Assembly (NCBI GenBank): GCA_016124425.1
Contig: WGNT01000142.1
Coordinates: 1 to 44,779, forward strand
Source of the DNA: Cytophagales bacterium
GTDB lineage: Bacteria > Bacteroidota > Bacteroidia > Cytophagales > Cyclobacteriaceae
Direction of reading: 5' to 3'
Length of the DNA stretch: 44,779 nucleotides
Part shown: positions 7,268-15,581 of the stretch, piece after piece
Position numbering within the stretch: position 1 is the stretch's first letter
Layout: every line of letters starts with the position of its first letter
Notes under the pieces: generated by a model
Database searches by the model: none
What the model saw: the letters and a program-made list of their open reading frames with translations, nothing else
Told to the model about the DNA's origin: nothing
Made by a program: the position numbers and the translations under genes

Positions 7268-9373
7268 ATGAAAATCGCACTTTCCTTTTTTCTTTCGATT
7301 CTTGTTTGTTTTGTGACCAATGCTCAGGAAACATTGTTTGGCTTTGTTCAGAACGAACTCGCCAGCCAGCAGACATTGGAACAGCAATTTTTAGACGGAA
7401 CGGATTTTTCCAGGTTCAAAACCCATTTGCAGACGCTCAGCGCGGTTCCCCACGTGGTGGGAAGTGCTGCGAACGAGCGCGTAAGAGCCTACATAGAAAA
7501 GTCAATGAAGGACGCAGGCTGGGAAGTCAAAAGTCACCCCTATGATGTCTACCTGCCCAAAGACCCGGGAGAATCAGTGGTAGAAATAGTTACCCCCCGC
7601 CGAATCCCTCTGAATCAACAGGAAGATGTGCTGGAAGTTAATCCCTATTCGAGCCATCCGGACTTGAAGAAGGGCTGGAATGCGTATTCCGGCTCCGGAG
7701 ATGTCACCGCAGAAGTCGTGTATGCAAACTATGGTACAAAAGCAGACTTCGAAAAACTAGATGACCTTGGTGTTTCAGTTAAAGGCAAAATCGTTTTGGC
7801 GAGATATGGCGGAAATTTCAGAGGGTATAAAGCCAAGTTTGCCGAGCAGCGCGGGGCGGCTGCCGTATTAATTTATACTGATCCGGGGGATAGTGGCTAT
7901 GCGAAAGGCTTGGTTTTTCCAGAGGGAATCTATTATAGTGAGAGCTCCGTGCAGCGGGGGTCATTGATGACGGAAAACTTTACCGGCGATCCCCTCACAC
8001 CCTTCGAACCCGCCTTGCCATTAGATGGGGACAAGAAGGTAACACGCCTCGATCCGACCGCAACCCAATTACCCACGATCCCGGTGACGTCCATCCCTTA
8101 TGGATCGGCAAAAGAAATTTTTGCCGCCATGGAGGGCAAACCCGTGCCCAGCGGCTGGCAGGGTGGCTTGCCCTACACTTACCGGTTAGAAGGAGGTGAC
8201 AAACTGACGGTTAGGGTCATGGTGGAGCAGAAAAGGGATTTTGTACGGATAAACAATGTAGTAGGTACGTTGGTAGGCTCCGAGTATCCTGATGAATGGA
8301 TTATCTTGGGCTGCCACTACGACGCCTGGTCTTTTGGCGCTACGGATCCCAATAGCGGTACTGCCATGCTCCTCTCGCTAAGCGAATCCCTCGGGAAACT
8401 CGCTCAGCAGGGTCATAAACCCAAACGCTCCATATTAATTGCGCATTGGGATGGCGAGGAACATGGTGTCATCGGATCAACCGAATGGGTAGAACAGTTT
8501 AAGGACGAACTATCCGCCAAAGCCGTTGCCTATATGAACTTTGACGCCGGTGTGTCGGGCAAGACAGTTCGGGGTTCCTCTTCCCCAACGCTCAAACACC
8601 TGATGGCAGATGCCGGAAGGGAAGTAACGCTTCCGGAGTCGGAGGAGACCATATTTGAGAACTGGGCAGGAACAAACAAAGAGCCTATAATGGGTAACCT
8701 TGGGGGTGGTTCAGACCATATCGCCTTCTATATGCACCTTGGTATTCCTTCTCTCAGTGGGGGTGCCGGTGGCCCCACCCTATACCATACCAACTACGAT
8801 GACCTGTATTTCTATGAAAAGTTCGCAGATCCATCCTTTAAAATGGGAGGGATCGTTGAGCAATGGGTTGGAATCATGGCCCTCAGGCTGGCTAACGCCA
8901 CAATTATTCCCTACCAAGTAACACGCTATGCAACCGACCTTCGGTCCCATTTTGAAGCAGCCGAAAAACAGATCAAAACTTATGAAAGTAGTTTTAAAGG
9001 CTTCAAAGCGGTAGCTGAGGCCTTAAAGACACTTGAATCTGAGAGTGACCATTTCAACCGCTTGATCCTTGAAAAGTCAGCGGCAAACGGCCTGTCCGGT
9101 AAGCAAGTTAGGACAGTCAACCGCTCCCTGTTGGATTGGGAAAAAAGCTTCCTTCTAAATGAGGGGATGCCCTTTGGCCCTTGGTATAGATCATTATACG
9201 CCTCCACGGATCCTTTTAGTGGGTATGCTTCTTGGGTGCTTCCGGCCATACAATATGAGATTGAACTAAAAAGTACCGGTAAGCTGTCACAATTAGACAG
9301 TACCTATGCGAATGCCATCCGGCAATTGACATCATCCATAGAGAAGGCGGTCAAGGCACTAACCAATGAGTGA
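7268..9373 (+). CDS. M28 metallopeptidase with PA domain (glutamate carboxypeptidase II-like)
   Basis: A 701-residue exported zinc exopeptidase. A Sec signal (residues 1-19, ending TNAQ) is followed by a protease-associated domain (about 120-270), the M28 catalytic domain, and a C-terminal transferrin-receptor-like dimerisation domain (about 580-700). The zinc site and active site can be followed: His350 and Asp360 (CHYDAWSFGATDPNSG), Glu397/Glu398 (DGEEHG), an Asp in MNFDAG, and His507 (YHTNYDD). This is the domain order of glutamate carboxypeptidase II / NAALADase proteins, which remove C-terminal acidic residues. Its position after an NlpC/P60 enzyme suggests it trims released peptides. 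Its stop codon overlaps the next start by 8 nt, so translation is coupled to the transporter. Confidence 0.92.
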   Translation: MKIALSFFLSILVCFVTNAQETLFGFVQNELASQQTLEQQFLDGTDFSRFKTHLQTLSAVPHVVGSAANERVRAYIEKSMKDAGWEVKSHPYDVYLPKDPGESVVEIVTPRRIPLNQQEDVLEVNPYSSHPDLKKGWNAYSGSGDVTAEVVYANYGTKADFEKLDDLGVSVKGKIVLARYGGNFRGYKAKFAEQRGAAAVLIYTDPGDSGYAKGLVFPEGIYYSESSVQRGSLMTENFTGDPLTPFEPALPLDGDKKVTRLDPTATQLPTIPVTSIPYGSAKEIFAAMEGKPVPSGWQGGLPYTYRLEGGDKLTVRVMVEQKRDFVRINNVVGTLVGSEYPDEWIILGCHYDAWSFGATDPNSGTAMLLSLSESLGKLAQQGHKPKRSILIAHWDGEEHGVIGSTEWVEQFKDELSAKAVAYMNFDAGVSGKTVRGSSSPTLKHLMADAGREVTLPESEETIFENWAGTNKEPIMGNLGGGSDHIAFYMHLGIPSLSGGAGGPTLYHTNYDDLYFYEKFADPSFKMGGIVEQWVGIMALRLANATIIPYQVTRYATDLRSHFEAAEKQIKTYESSFKGFKAVAEALKTLESESDHFNRLILEKSAANGLSGKQVRTVNRSLLDWEKSFLLNEGMPFGPWYRSLYASTDPFSGYASWVLPAIQYEIELKSTGKLSQLDSTYANAIRQLTSSIEKAVKALTNE

Positions 9374-10595
9374 TACTCCTACGCAGCCTATGGCACGGGC
9401 AGTAGCTGTCCCATCCATCAATTCGACGGTATATCCGATTCTGTTTACCATCAGTTTCGCCCACCTGCTTAATGACCTAGTACAGGCAGTGATCCCTTCA
9501 GTATACCCCTTGCTGAAGGATAACTATGCCTTGACGTTTACACAGATCGGGCTAATTACGCTTACGTTTCAGGTTACCGCTTCGCTACTACAGCCTTTTG
9601 TTGGCTTGTATACAGACAAACGTCCGCAACCGTATTCATTGGCTGTCGGAATGGCCTTCTCCCTGTCAGGACTACTGCTTTTGGCTTCGGCGGGAAGCTT
9701 TACGGGGATTCTTTTTGCCGCTGGGCTTGTAGGTATAGGTTCTTCTGTGTTTCATCCGGAATCATCCAGGGTAGCATACTTGGCATCGGGAGGACGACGG
9801 GGATTGGCACAATCCATTTTCCAAATCGGTGGGAACGCGGGGTCTGCCATCGGTCCACTACTCGTTGCCATTATCATCATGCCGCATGGGCAGCAAAATA
9901 TTCGCTGGTTTGCCGTCGGCGCACTTATGGCAATGATCGCGTTGTTGAAGGTAGGTGGATGGTACAAACGCTTTCTTTCTGAGGAGTCTCGCGGCCATAC
10001 TACCAAAAAGACGAGCACCGCAACCCATCTAACCAAAAGGCAAGTGAATCTATCGGTGCTGATTCTTTTGGTATTGATCTTCTCCAAATATTTTTATATG
10101 GCCTCTATGTCAAGCTATCTGACGTTTTATTTGATCGAAAAATTTCAGATAAGTGTGCCACAGTCCCAAATTTATTTATTTGTATTTCTTGCTGCCATTG
10201 CCGCAGGTACCTTTCTAGGAGGCCCCTTGGGCGATAAATACGGAAGAAAATACGTGATTTGGATCTCCATATTAGGAGCTGCTCCTTTTACATTACTACT
10301 ACCCCATGTGGGGTTGGTAGGGGTAGTAGGCCTTTCCGTCGTCATTGGTGTCGTCTTAGCATCGGCCTTCTCGGCCATCCTAGTATATGCGCAGGAATTG
10401 CTTCCTGGAAGGGTAGGTATGATATCGGGGTTGTTTTTCGGATTCGCTTTTGGTATGGGAGGTGTAGGATCCGCCTTGTTGGGAAATCTCGCAGATCATA
10501 CAAGCATCGAATTCGTGTTCTTTGTCTGCTCATTTCTCCCTCTTTTGGGACTAGTCACCTGGGGTTTACCTGATCTTAAACAGAAATCTGGCTGA
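9366..10595 (+). CDS. MFS transporter, Fsr (fosmidomycin resistance) type
   Basis: A 409-residue inner-membrane protein with about twelve hydrophobic segments. It matches the Fsr branch of the major facilitator superfamily: SFAHLLNDLVQAVIPSVYPLLK at the first helix, the DKRPQPYSLAVGM loop 2 motif, GIGSSVFHPESSRVAYLA in helix 4-5, and a repeat loop-2 motif GDKYGRKYV in the second half. Family members export fosmidomycin and other small molecules; here the operon context of two peptidases suggests a peptide or amino-acid product as substrate, which is inference. The start at 9366 overlaps the M28 stop; the first 22 residues are a polar cytoplasmic tail. Confidence 0.88.
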   Translation: MSDTPTQPMARAVAVPSINSTVYPILFTISFAHLLNDLVQAVIPSVYPLLKDNYALTFTQIGLITLTFQVTASLLQPFVGLYTDKRPQPYSLAVGMAFSLSGLLLLASAGSFTGILFAAGLVGIGSSVFHPESSRVAYLASGGRRGLAQSIFQIGGNAGSAIGPLLVAIIIMPHGQQNIRWFAVGALMAMIALLKVGGWYKRFLSEESRGHTTKKTSTATHLTKRQVNLSVLILLVLIFSKYFYMASMSSYLTFYLIEKFQISVPQSQIYLFVFLAAIAAGTFLGGPLGDKYGRKYVIWISILGAAPFTLLLPHVGLVGVVGLSVVIGVVLASAFSAILVYAQELLPGRVGMISGLFFGFAFGMGGVGSALLGNLADHTSIEFVFFVCSFLPLLGLVTWGLPDLKQKSG

Positions 10596-10713
10596 TTATC
10601 CATTATGAATTTCTCAAAACGTCCGCACGCAGCGAAGGACCAGTTATCGATTCTTTAAAAAATATCTACATTTATTTAATTTACTGTAATTATTAAATAA
10701 TTTTGTTGATTTA
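10596..10713. other. AT-rich spacer after the MFS gene
   Basis: No gene is visible between the MFS stop codon and the promoter of the tRNA-like RNA. The sequence becomes very AT-rich from about 10650, and no intrinsic terminator for the upstream operon was found. Confidence 0.4.
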
Positions 10714-10745
10714 TTTGCAAAACAGCGAATCACGACCTACCTTTG
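10714..10745 (+). promoter_or_regulatory. Consensus promoter for the tRNA-like RNA
   Basis: TTTG at 10714-10717, a 20-nt spacer and an exact TACCTTTG at 10738-10745 give a textbook Bacteroidota promoter. It faces right and leads only into the tRNA-like sequence and its terminator, so the predicted transcript is about 215 nt with a leader of about 28 nt. Confidence 0.65.
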
Positions 10746-10779
10746 AAACATCAAACAAAGACAAATGGTCTTTTCATAC

Positions 10780-10905
10780 TGTAGGATGATGAAACTGGCA
10801 GACATGCCCTCCGGTCTCGGGGGTGGGGAATCAGGATAAAGCAAACAGCGAGCTCGTGTTTTTGCCTAACTGCCCCGTGGAGGTTCGACTCCTTCTCCTA
10901 CAGCA
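10780..10905 (+). tRNA. tRNA-like RNA: class-II (Leu-like) body with giant variable arm
   Basis: All four tRNA arms can be drawn. The acceptor is a perfect 7-bp stem, TGTAGGA (10780-10786) with TCCTACA (10896-10902), extendable by C10779-G10903. The D region GATGAAACTGGCAGACATG is close to tRNA-Leu. The anticodon stem is CCCTC/GGGGG around the loop CGGTCTC. The T stem GGAGG/CCTTC carries the loop TTCGACT. Two things are abnormal. The anticodon loop has G at position 33 instead of U, with GTC at 34-36. The variable region is about 55 nt (10824-10878) and folds as an extended imperfect hairpin (GGGG/CCCC, CAG/CTG, GCAAA/TTTGC); normal class-II arms are 10-20 nt. CCA is not fully encoded, as is common in this phylum. 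It has its own promoter and terminator. It may be a non-translational tRNA mimic, a special tRNA or a decaying gene. Confidence 0.5.
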
Positions 10906-10934
10906 GGTTATTTTGGGTTTATTGTTAATTGACT

Positions 10935-10967
10935 AAAGCTATGAGATTTTGTTTCATAGCTTTTTTT
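10935..10967 (+). terminator. Intrinsic terminator of the tRNA-like unit
   Basis: AAAGCTATGA (10935-10944) pairs with TCATAGCTTT (10954-10963) across a 9-nt loop and runs into seven T residues. On the other strand it sits just past the araC-family stop codon and could serve that gene weakly. Confidence 0.8.
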
Positions 10968-10969
10968 AT

Positions 10970-11845
10970 TTACGCATACCGTTGTTGAAAATCCTTTTTA
11001 TATATGCTTGGGGTAACCCCCATCCTATCTTTGAATTGCCGGTTAAAATTGGACAGTGTATTAAATCCACTTTCATAGCATACCTCACTGATATTGATTG
11101 CCTCCTCATGCAGCAGTTTACAGGCATGGCTGATTCGCACGTCAGAAAGAAAATCGGAAAACGATTTATTCATGCGGGATTTGAAGTACCGGCTGAAGGA
11201 ACTTACGGTCATATTCGTAAGTGTGGCCACGTCTTCCAGCCTTATCCCCTCTTTAAAGTGTTCCATAACGTAGTCGTGTACCAGACTCATCCGATCTTCT
11301 TCCGATGCCTTGTTCAGGTTAATATACCCTGCCTGAACAATAGGGTGGCAGTCCTTTGACACTGCCATTAACTGTAAAATCTTCAATAAATGGATTATAC
11401 TCTCCAACCCTTTTAGGGACAATAGCCGCCTCATCATTGGACGAATCAATCTGTTGGTGTCCCCCAAGATTTCGAGTCCCCTCACCGAGGATTGAAGAAG
11501 ATGCTTCAGCGCTTCAAATTCCTCCTTTTCCAACAAGCCTTCTCCGATAAAATCCGCCGAAAAATAAATCACTATTCCGTGGGTATTCAAGGGTTGGGAC
11601 TTATCGAAGTATTCTTGGTCATTCCGCCAGAGGTGGGGTAGGTTTGGGCCTGTAAAAACCAAATCATACTCCCGAAATGGCTTCATCGTATCACCCACAA
11701 ACCGCGTTCCTCTACCTTCTAGGACAAGGAATAGCTGATACTCTGGATGAAAATGCCAATTCGTATCAAAGGAGGGCGCTATTAACTCCCGAACTACGAA
11801 GGTACGCTGGTCTGGAATCCTGGACTTTTGGAAAGGCTTGTTCAC
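10970..11845 (-). CDS. AraC-family transcriptional regulator
   Basis: A 291-residue cytoplasmic DNA-binding regulator. Residues about 15-90 form a cupin-type sensor (NWHFHPEYQLFLVLEGRGTRFVGD), and residues about 185-285 form the double helix-turn-helix of the AraC/XylS family, with ISEVCYESGFNTLSNFNRQFKDRMGVTPSIYKK as the second, conserved motif. Proteins of this layout usually sense a sugar and activate a nearby catabolic operon. It is transcribed away from the ThuA-fusion operon with about 155 bp between starts, so that operon is its most likely target. The effector is unknown. Confidence 0.9.
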   Translation of the reverse strand: MNKPFQKSRIPDQRTFVVRELIAPSFDTNWHFHPEYQLFLVLEGRGTRFVGDTMKPFREYDLVFTGPNLPHLWRNDQEYFDKSQPLNTHGIVIYFSADFIGEGLLEKEEFEALKHLLQSSVRGLEILGDTNRLIRPMMRRLLSLKGLESIIHLLKILQLMAVSKDCHPIVQAGYINLNKASEEDRMSLVHDYVMEHFKEGIRLEDVATLTNMTVSSFSRYFKSRMNKSFSDFLSDVRISHACKLLHEEAINISEVCYESGFNTLSNFNRQFKDRMGVTPSIYKKDFQQRYA

Positions 11846-12001
11846 ATCATTCTCATATTATGCGGTAAATCTACCGATTTTCAGATTATCATGACAAAAT
11901 AAAGTCAGAATTTGGTAAAATACAGTGAGAAAGAACACGAAAAATTGATCATCTTTACACCATATATTTCATATAAATGCATGCTCGATAAACTCAAAAA
12001 A

Positions 12002-15000
12002 ATGAAACAACTTGGTTTTTTAATCATCTTCGCAGCCTTGTTGGTAGGCTGTGGGGACAAAGCCAACCGCTTGGAACTCTCCGACGGTCCTCGAAGAATA
12101 GAAATCCTATTCCTCGGACACGAGAGTCAGCACCATCATTCCGAAAAACTGATGCCGATGTTGGCCATGCCTCTTTTCCAAAAAGGCATCAACCTAACCT
12201 ACACCGCAGATCCGAACGATCTAAATACCCAAAACCTGGCGCTTTTTGACGGCGTCATGATTTACGCGAACCATGATGAGATCACGCCGCAACAGGAACA
12301 GGCGTTAAAGTCTTTTGTGGAAGGAGGAAAAGCACTGATCCCCTTACACAGTGCTTCCTTTTGCTTTCGCAATTCGGACTGGTTTGTAGAAACGGTCGGT
12401 GGCCAATTCAAATCTCACGGCGTGGGTGACTTTACGGTATCTATAACTGATCCTTCCCATCAGGTAATGCAGGGAGTGAATGAATTTGAGACCTGGGATG
12501 AAACGTATGTTCATAGCAATCTAAATCCTGACATGACCGTGTTGATGGAACGGGTAGACGGCGACCACAGGGAACCATGGACTTGGGTACGCAATCAGGG
12601 TGACGGTCGCGTGTTTTACACGGCGTATGGTCATGACGAACGTACGTGGAGCAAACCCGAATTTCACACGTTGGTAGCAAATGGTGTGTATTGGGCAGTG
12701 GGCGAGAAGGTAGTTCAGCAAGTAATGGACTACGCAATCCCGGTACCCACCTTCAGCGATGCGGACATTCCAAACTACGAACGTAAGGACCCGGCCCCAA
12801 GATACCAGCACCCGCTATCACCGGAAGAATCCATGAAACTAGTTCAGGTTCCGGGAGACTTTGAGCTTCAATTGTTTGCTTCAGAGCCTGATGTTATCAA
12901 TCCCATGTCCTTGGCATGGGACGATCAGGGAAGACTATATGTGATTGAGACCAAGGATTATCCCAATGAGGTTCGAAAAGAAGGAGGCAGTGACGTAATC
13001 AAAATGTTGGAAGATACCGACGGTGACGGAAAAGCAGATAAGATTACCGTTTTCGCGGACAATTTGAATATCCCGACAAGTATGGTGTGGGTCAATGGTG
13101 GTCTATTGGTTTCCATGGCCCCAGATTTCATCTTTTTCAAAGACACAGACGGTGACGGCAAGGCGGATCAGCGGGAGACAGTAATTACCGGATGGGGCAA
13201 AAGTGACACCCATGCCGGACCATCCAACCTGATGTACGGTTTTGACAATAAGGTTTGGGGCGTCTTGGGGTACTCGGGCTTTAACGGTGAAATAGACGGA
13301 AAACCGTTTAACTTTAGCCAAGGGGTATACCGGTTTAAACCCGATGGGACGGATTTTGAGTTTTTGGGCAATACCAGCAACAATACCTGGGGTTTAGGAT
13401 TCTCTGAGAATTTTGATGTATTTATCTCCACAGCAAACGGCCAGCATAGTGTCTACTTGGCCATGGAAAATAAATTTGTAAGAAGACCCATTATCGGAGG
13501 TTCTGTAAATGCTGCGCATGGTATAGATACCCATTACGATATGCCCCACCTAACACCCTATTTGAGGCAGGTAGACTGGCACGGAAGTTATACAGCCGCA
13601 GCGGGACACCACCTATACACGGCGAGAAGCTTCCCGAAATCCTACTGGAATAGAGTAGCTTTCGTCGCCGAACCTACGGGTAGGGTTCTTCACAGAGCGA
13701 TTATTGAAAAAGACGGATCCGGCTTCCGCGAGAAAAACGGGTTCAACATTTTGGCCAGTTCAGATGAGTGGTTTTCTCCCGTACACGCAGAAGTAGGTCC
13801 TGACGGCGCTTTATGGATTGCGGACTGGTACAACTTCATTATACAGCACAACCCAACTCCGAAAGGATTCGAAAACGGGGAGGGTAATGCCTATATCAAC
13901 CCGCTTCGGGATGCCAGCCACGGACGCATTTACCGATTGGTGTACAAAGGTGCACCGGAATACAAACCGGTAACACTAGATCCTACAAGCAATACCGATC
14001 TAATAGCCGCATTGAAGAGTGACAATATGTTCTGGAGAAGAACCGGCCAACGGCTTATTGTGGAAACTCAAAATACTAGTGTGGTTGACGAATTACTGAA
14101 GCTTGTAGACAATACAAGTGTAGATGAAATAGGGATAAATGCCCCCGCAGTTCACGCCTTATGGACCCTACATGGTCTAGGGATGCTGGATGGAACGAAT
14201 GATAAAGTAAATCGGGTGGTTTACAAAGCACTTAAACATCCGGCAGCCGGAGTACGGAAAAACGCTGCTCAGGTACTTCCCCGTACAGAAGCAGGTGCCC
14301 AGGCATTAGTTGACGCTAACTTGATAAATGACGCCGATCTAAATACGCGAAAAGCTGCTTTGTTGGCTATTGCGGATATGCCGGCGTCTTCAACGCTGGC
14401 CAAGGTACTCTTCGATGCCAGCATGGATGACGAAAACAACACCGATGCTTACCTTCCTCAGGCTGTGTTTGCCGCTGTACTTTCCCATCCGCAGTCTTTT
14501 GACGAGCCTGTGTCACAAGTAGCACAGATTATCAAGCCCGATTCGCTACTAAATCTCACAGAACGGGTCTCAAAAAGCCTCGTACAGGAACAATACAGTC
14601 TAGACCGGCGGGCAGGTATTCCTTTTCCTCCGGCCATAGAAAATAAAGAAGTTCACCTTAAAGCCACTATCAGTAAAGCGGGTGACGACCCCTTGGAAGG
14701 AATCATTGTTGCCCAGGGAAATGTAGAAAATGGCTATAGCCTTTATGTACAAAACAACGCAGTCCATTGGCTAGTCAAACAGAATGGAAAAGCCTATAAG
14801 ATCAGTTCTAAAGGGAATTTGCCTTCCCAGCAGTTTGTGGTTCAGGCCAATCTCTTGAAGGACGGATCCATGAATCTGCTTATTGATGACAAAACAGTAG
14901 CCTCATCAAATGCACCCGGGCTTTTTCAAACGGCATTAACGTCCACACGCGTACGCATAGGTAATGACAATCAAGGAGATAATCAGGTGGGAGATTATCC

Positions 15001-15502
15001 GAAGCCATTCTGGTACAGGGGACGCATGAATTCTAGGGAATCCTACATTCGACTGCTTCAACCTACGGCCGAAGAAGGCGCCTCGTCATCCGAAGCCGCT
15101 GGTGATCAGGAGGCTCCGGCAGCAGGTTCTGTAACCATTAAGATGGGTGTCATTCAACATGAAATGAAATTCAATAAACCTTCCTTTACTGTAAAGGCAG
15201 GGTATGAAGTCACCATTGACTTTGAAAACAACGACTTTATGCAGCATAACATGGTTATTGCTACACCGGGCAGCATGGAGAAAGTAGGCACCGCCGCTGA
15301 CGCACTGGCTCGGGATCCTAAAGGCGCAGAAATGAATTATGTTCCAAAAATGCCTGAGGTTATTGCCGCTACGAAGCTGGTTGATCCGGAAACAAGCGAA
15401 ACGATTGTGTTTAGGGCTCCAACAACTCCAGGCGAGTACATTTATTTATGTACCGTCCCAGGGCACTGGAGAATTATGAACGGAATCATGATTGTCGAGT
15501 AA
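12002..15502 (+). CDS. ThuA / PVC-type dehydrogenase / HEAT / LamG-like / cupredoxin fusion lipoprotein
   Basis: A very large periplasmic or outer-membrane lipoprotein of 1166 residues from the start chosen here; the frame is open back to 11912, but the ATG at 12002 gives a clean lipoprotein signal ending LLVGC. Domains in order: ThuA-like (about 30-245, with HESQHHHSEK); a six-bladed glucose/sorbosone-dehydrogenase-like propeller of the putative membrane-bound dehydrogenase type (about 270-630) containing two DTDGDGKAD calcium loops near 338 and 380; HEAT-like helices (about 650-850); a concanavalin-like jelly roll (about 870-1040); and a type-1 copper domain (about 1060-1166) with ligands His1082, Cys1150, His1155 and Met1159. 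Related proteins usually end in cytochrome c, here replaced by a cupredoxin. Probable role: sugar oxidation with electrons passed to copper. It is first in an operon with an epimerase and a Gfo/Idh/MocA gene. Confidence 0.85.
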   Translation: MKQLGFLIIFAALLVGCGDKANRLELSDGPRRIEILFLGHESQHHHSEKLMPMLAMPLFQKGINLTYTADPNDLNTQNLALFDGVMIYANHDEITPQQEQALKSFVEGGKALIPLHSASFCFRNSDWFVETVGGQFKSHGVGDFTVSITDPSHQVMQGVNEFETWDETYVHSNLNPDMTVLMERVDGDHREPWTWVRNQGDGRVFYTAYGHDERTWSKPEFHTLVANGVYWAVGEKVVQQVMDYAIPVPTFSDADIPNYERKDPAPRYQHPLSPEESMKLVQVPGDFELQLFASEPDVINPMSLAWDDQGRLYVIETKDYPNEVRKEGGSDVIKMLEDTDGDGKADKITVFADNLNIPTSMVWVNGGLLVSMAPDFIFFKDTDGDGKADQRETVITGWGKSDTHAGPSNLMYGFDNKVWGVLGYSGFNGEIDGKPFNFSQGVYRFKPDGTDFEFLGNTSNNTWGLGFSENFDVFISTANGQHSVYLAMENKFVRRPIIGGSVNAAHGIDTHYDMPHLTPYLRQVDWHGSYTAAAGHHLYTARSFPKSYWNRVAFVAEPTGRVLHRAIIEKDGSGFREKNGFNILASSDEWFSPVHAEVGPDGALWIADWYNFIIQHNPTPKGFENGEGNAYINPLRDASHGRIYRLVYKGAPEYKPVTLDPTSNTDLIAALKSDNMFWRRTGQRLIVETQNTSVVDELLKLVDNTSVDEIGINAPAVHALWTLHGLGMLDGTNDKVNRVVYKALKHPAAGVRKNAAQVLPRTEAGAQALVDANLINDADLNTRKAALLAIADMPASSTLAKVLFDASMDDENNTDAYLPQAVFAAVLSHPQSFDEPVSQVAQIIKPDSLLNLTERVSKSLVQEQYSLDRRAGIPFPPAIENKEVHLKATISKAGDDPLEGIIVAQGNVENGYSLYVQNNAVHWLVKQNGKAYKISSKGNLPSQQFVVQANLLKDGSMNLLIDDKTVASSNAPGLFQTALTSTRVRIGNDNQGDNQVGDYPKPFWYRGRMNSRESYIRLLQPTAEEGASSSEAAGDQEAPAAGSVTIKMGVIQHEMKFNKPSFTVKAGYEVTIDFENNDFMQHNMVIATPGSMEKVGTAADALARDPKGAEMNYVPKMPEVIAATKLVDPETSETIVFRAPTTPGEYIYLCTVPGHWRIMNGIMIVE

Positions 15503-15528
15503 GAAGATTTTACCCATAAAATAAACAT

Positions 15529-15562
15529 GCCGGCCATACGTCTTGAAGACCTGTTGGCCGGC
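15529..15562 (+). repeat. Intercistronic hairpin GCCGGCCA/TGGCCGGC
   Basis: GCCGGCCA (15529-15536) and TGGCCGGC (15555-15562) are perfect inverted repeats of 8 bp around an 18-nt loop that itself contains a near palindrome (TCTTGAAGA). There is no U-tract, so it is not a simple terminator; it may stabilise or segment the mRNA between the large fusion gene and the epimerase gene. Confidence 0.55.
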
Positions 15563-15581
15563 TTATCCAATACCTAAGAAA

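Noticed and set aside
10779-10905. True selenocysteine tRNA
   Set aside because: The 8+5 bp acceptor-T stack is suggestive, but the anticodon is not TCA, the D-arm is Leu-like rather than the long Sec type, and no sel genes are in the window.
10780-10905. tRNA interrupted by a group I intron
   Set aside because: The extra bases lie in the variable region, not in the anticodon loop, and 55 nt is too short for a group I intron.
11912-12001. Longer N-terminus of the ThuA fusion protein
   Set aside because: The extra 30 residues are charged and would bury the lipoprotein signal that begins at 12002; an intermediate start at 11981 remains possible.
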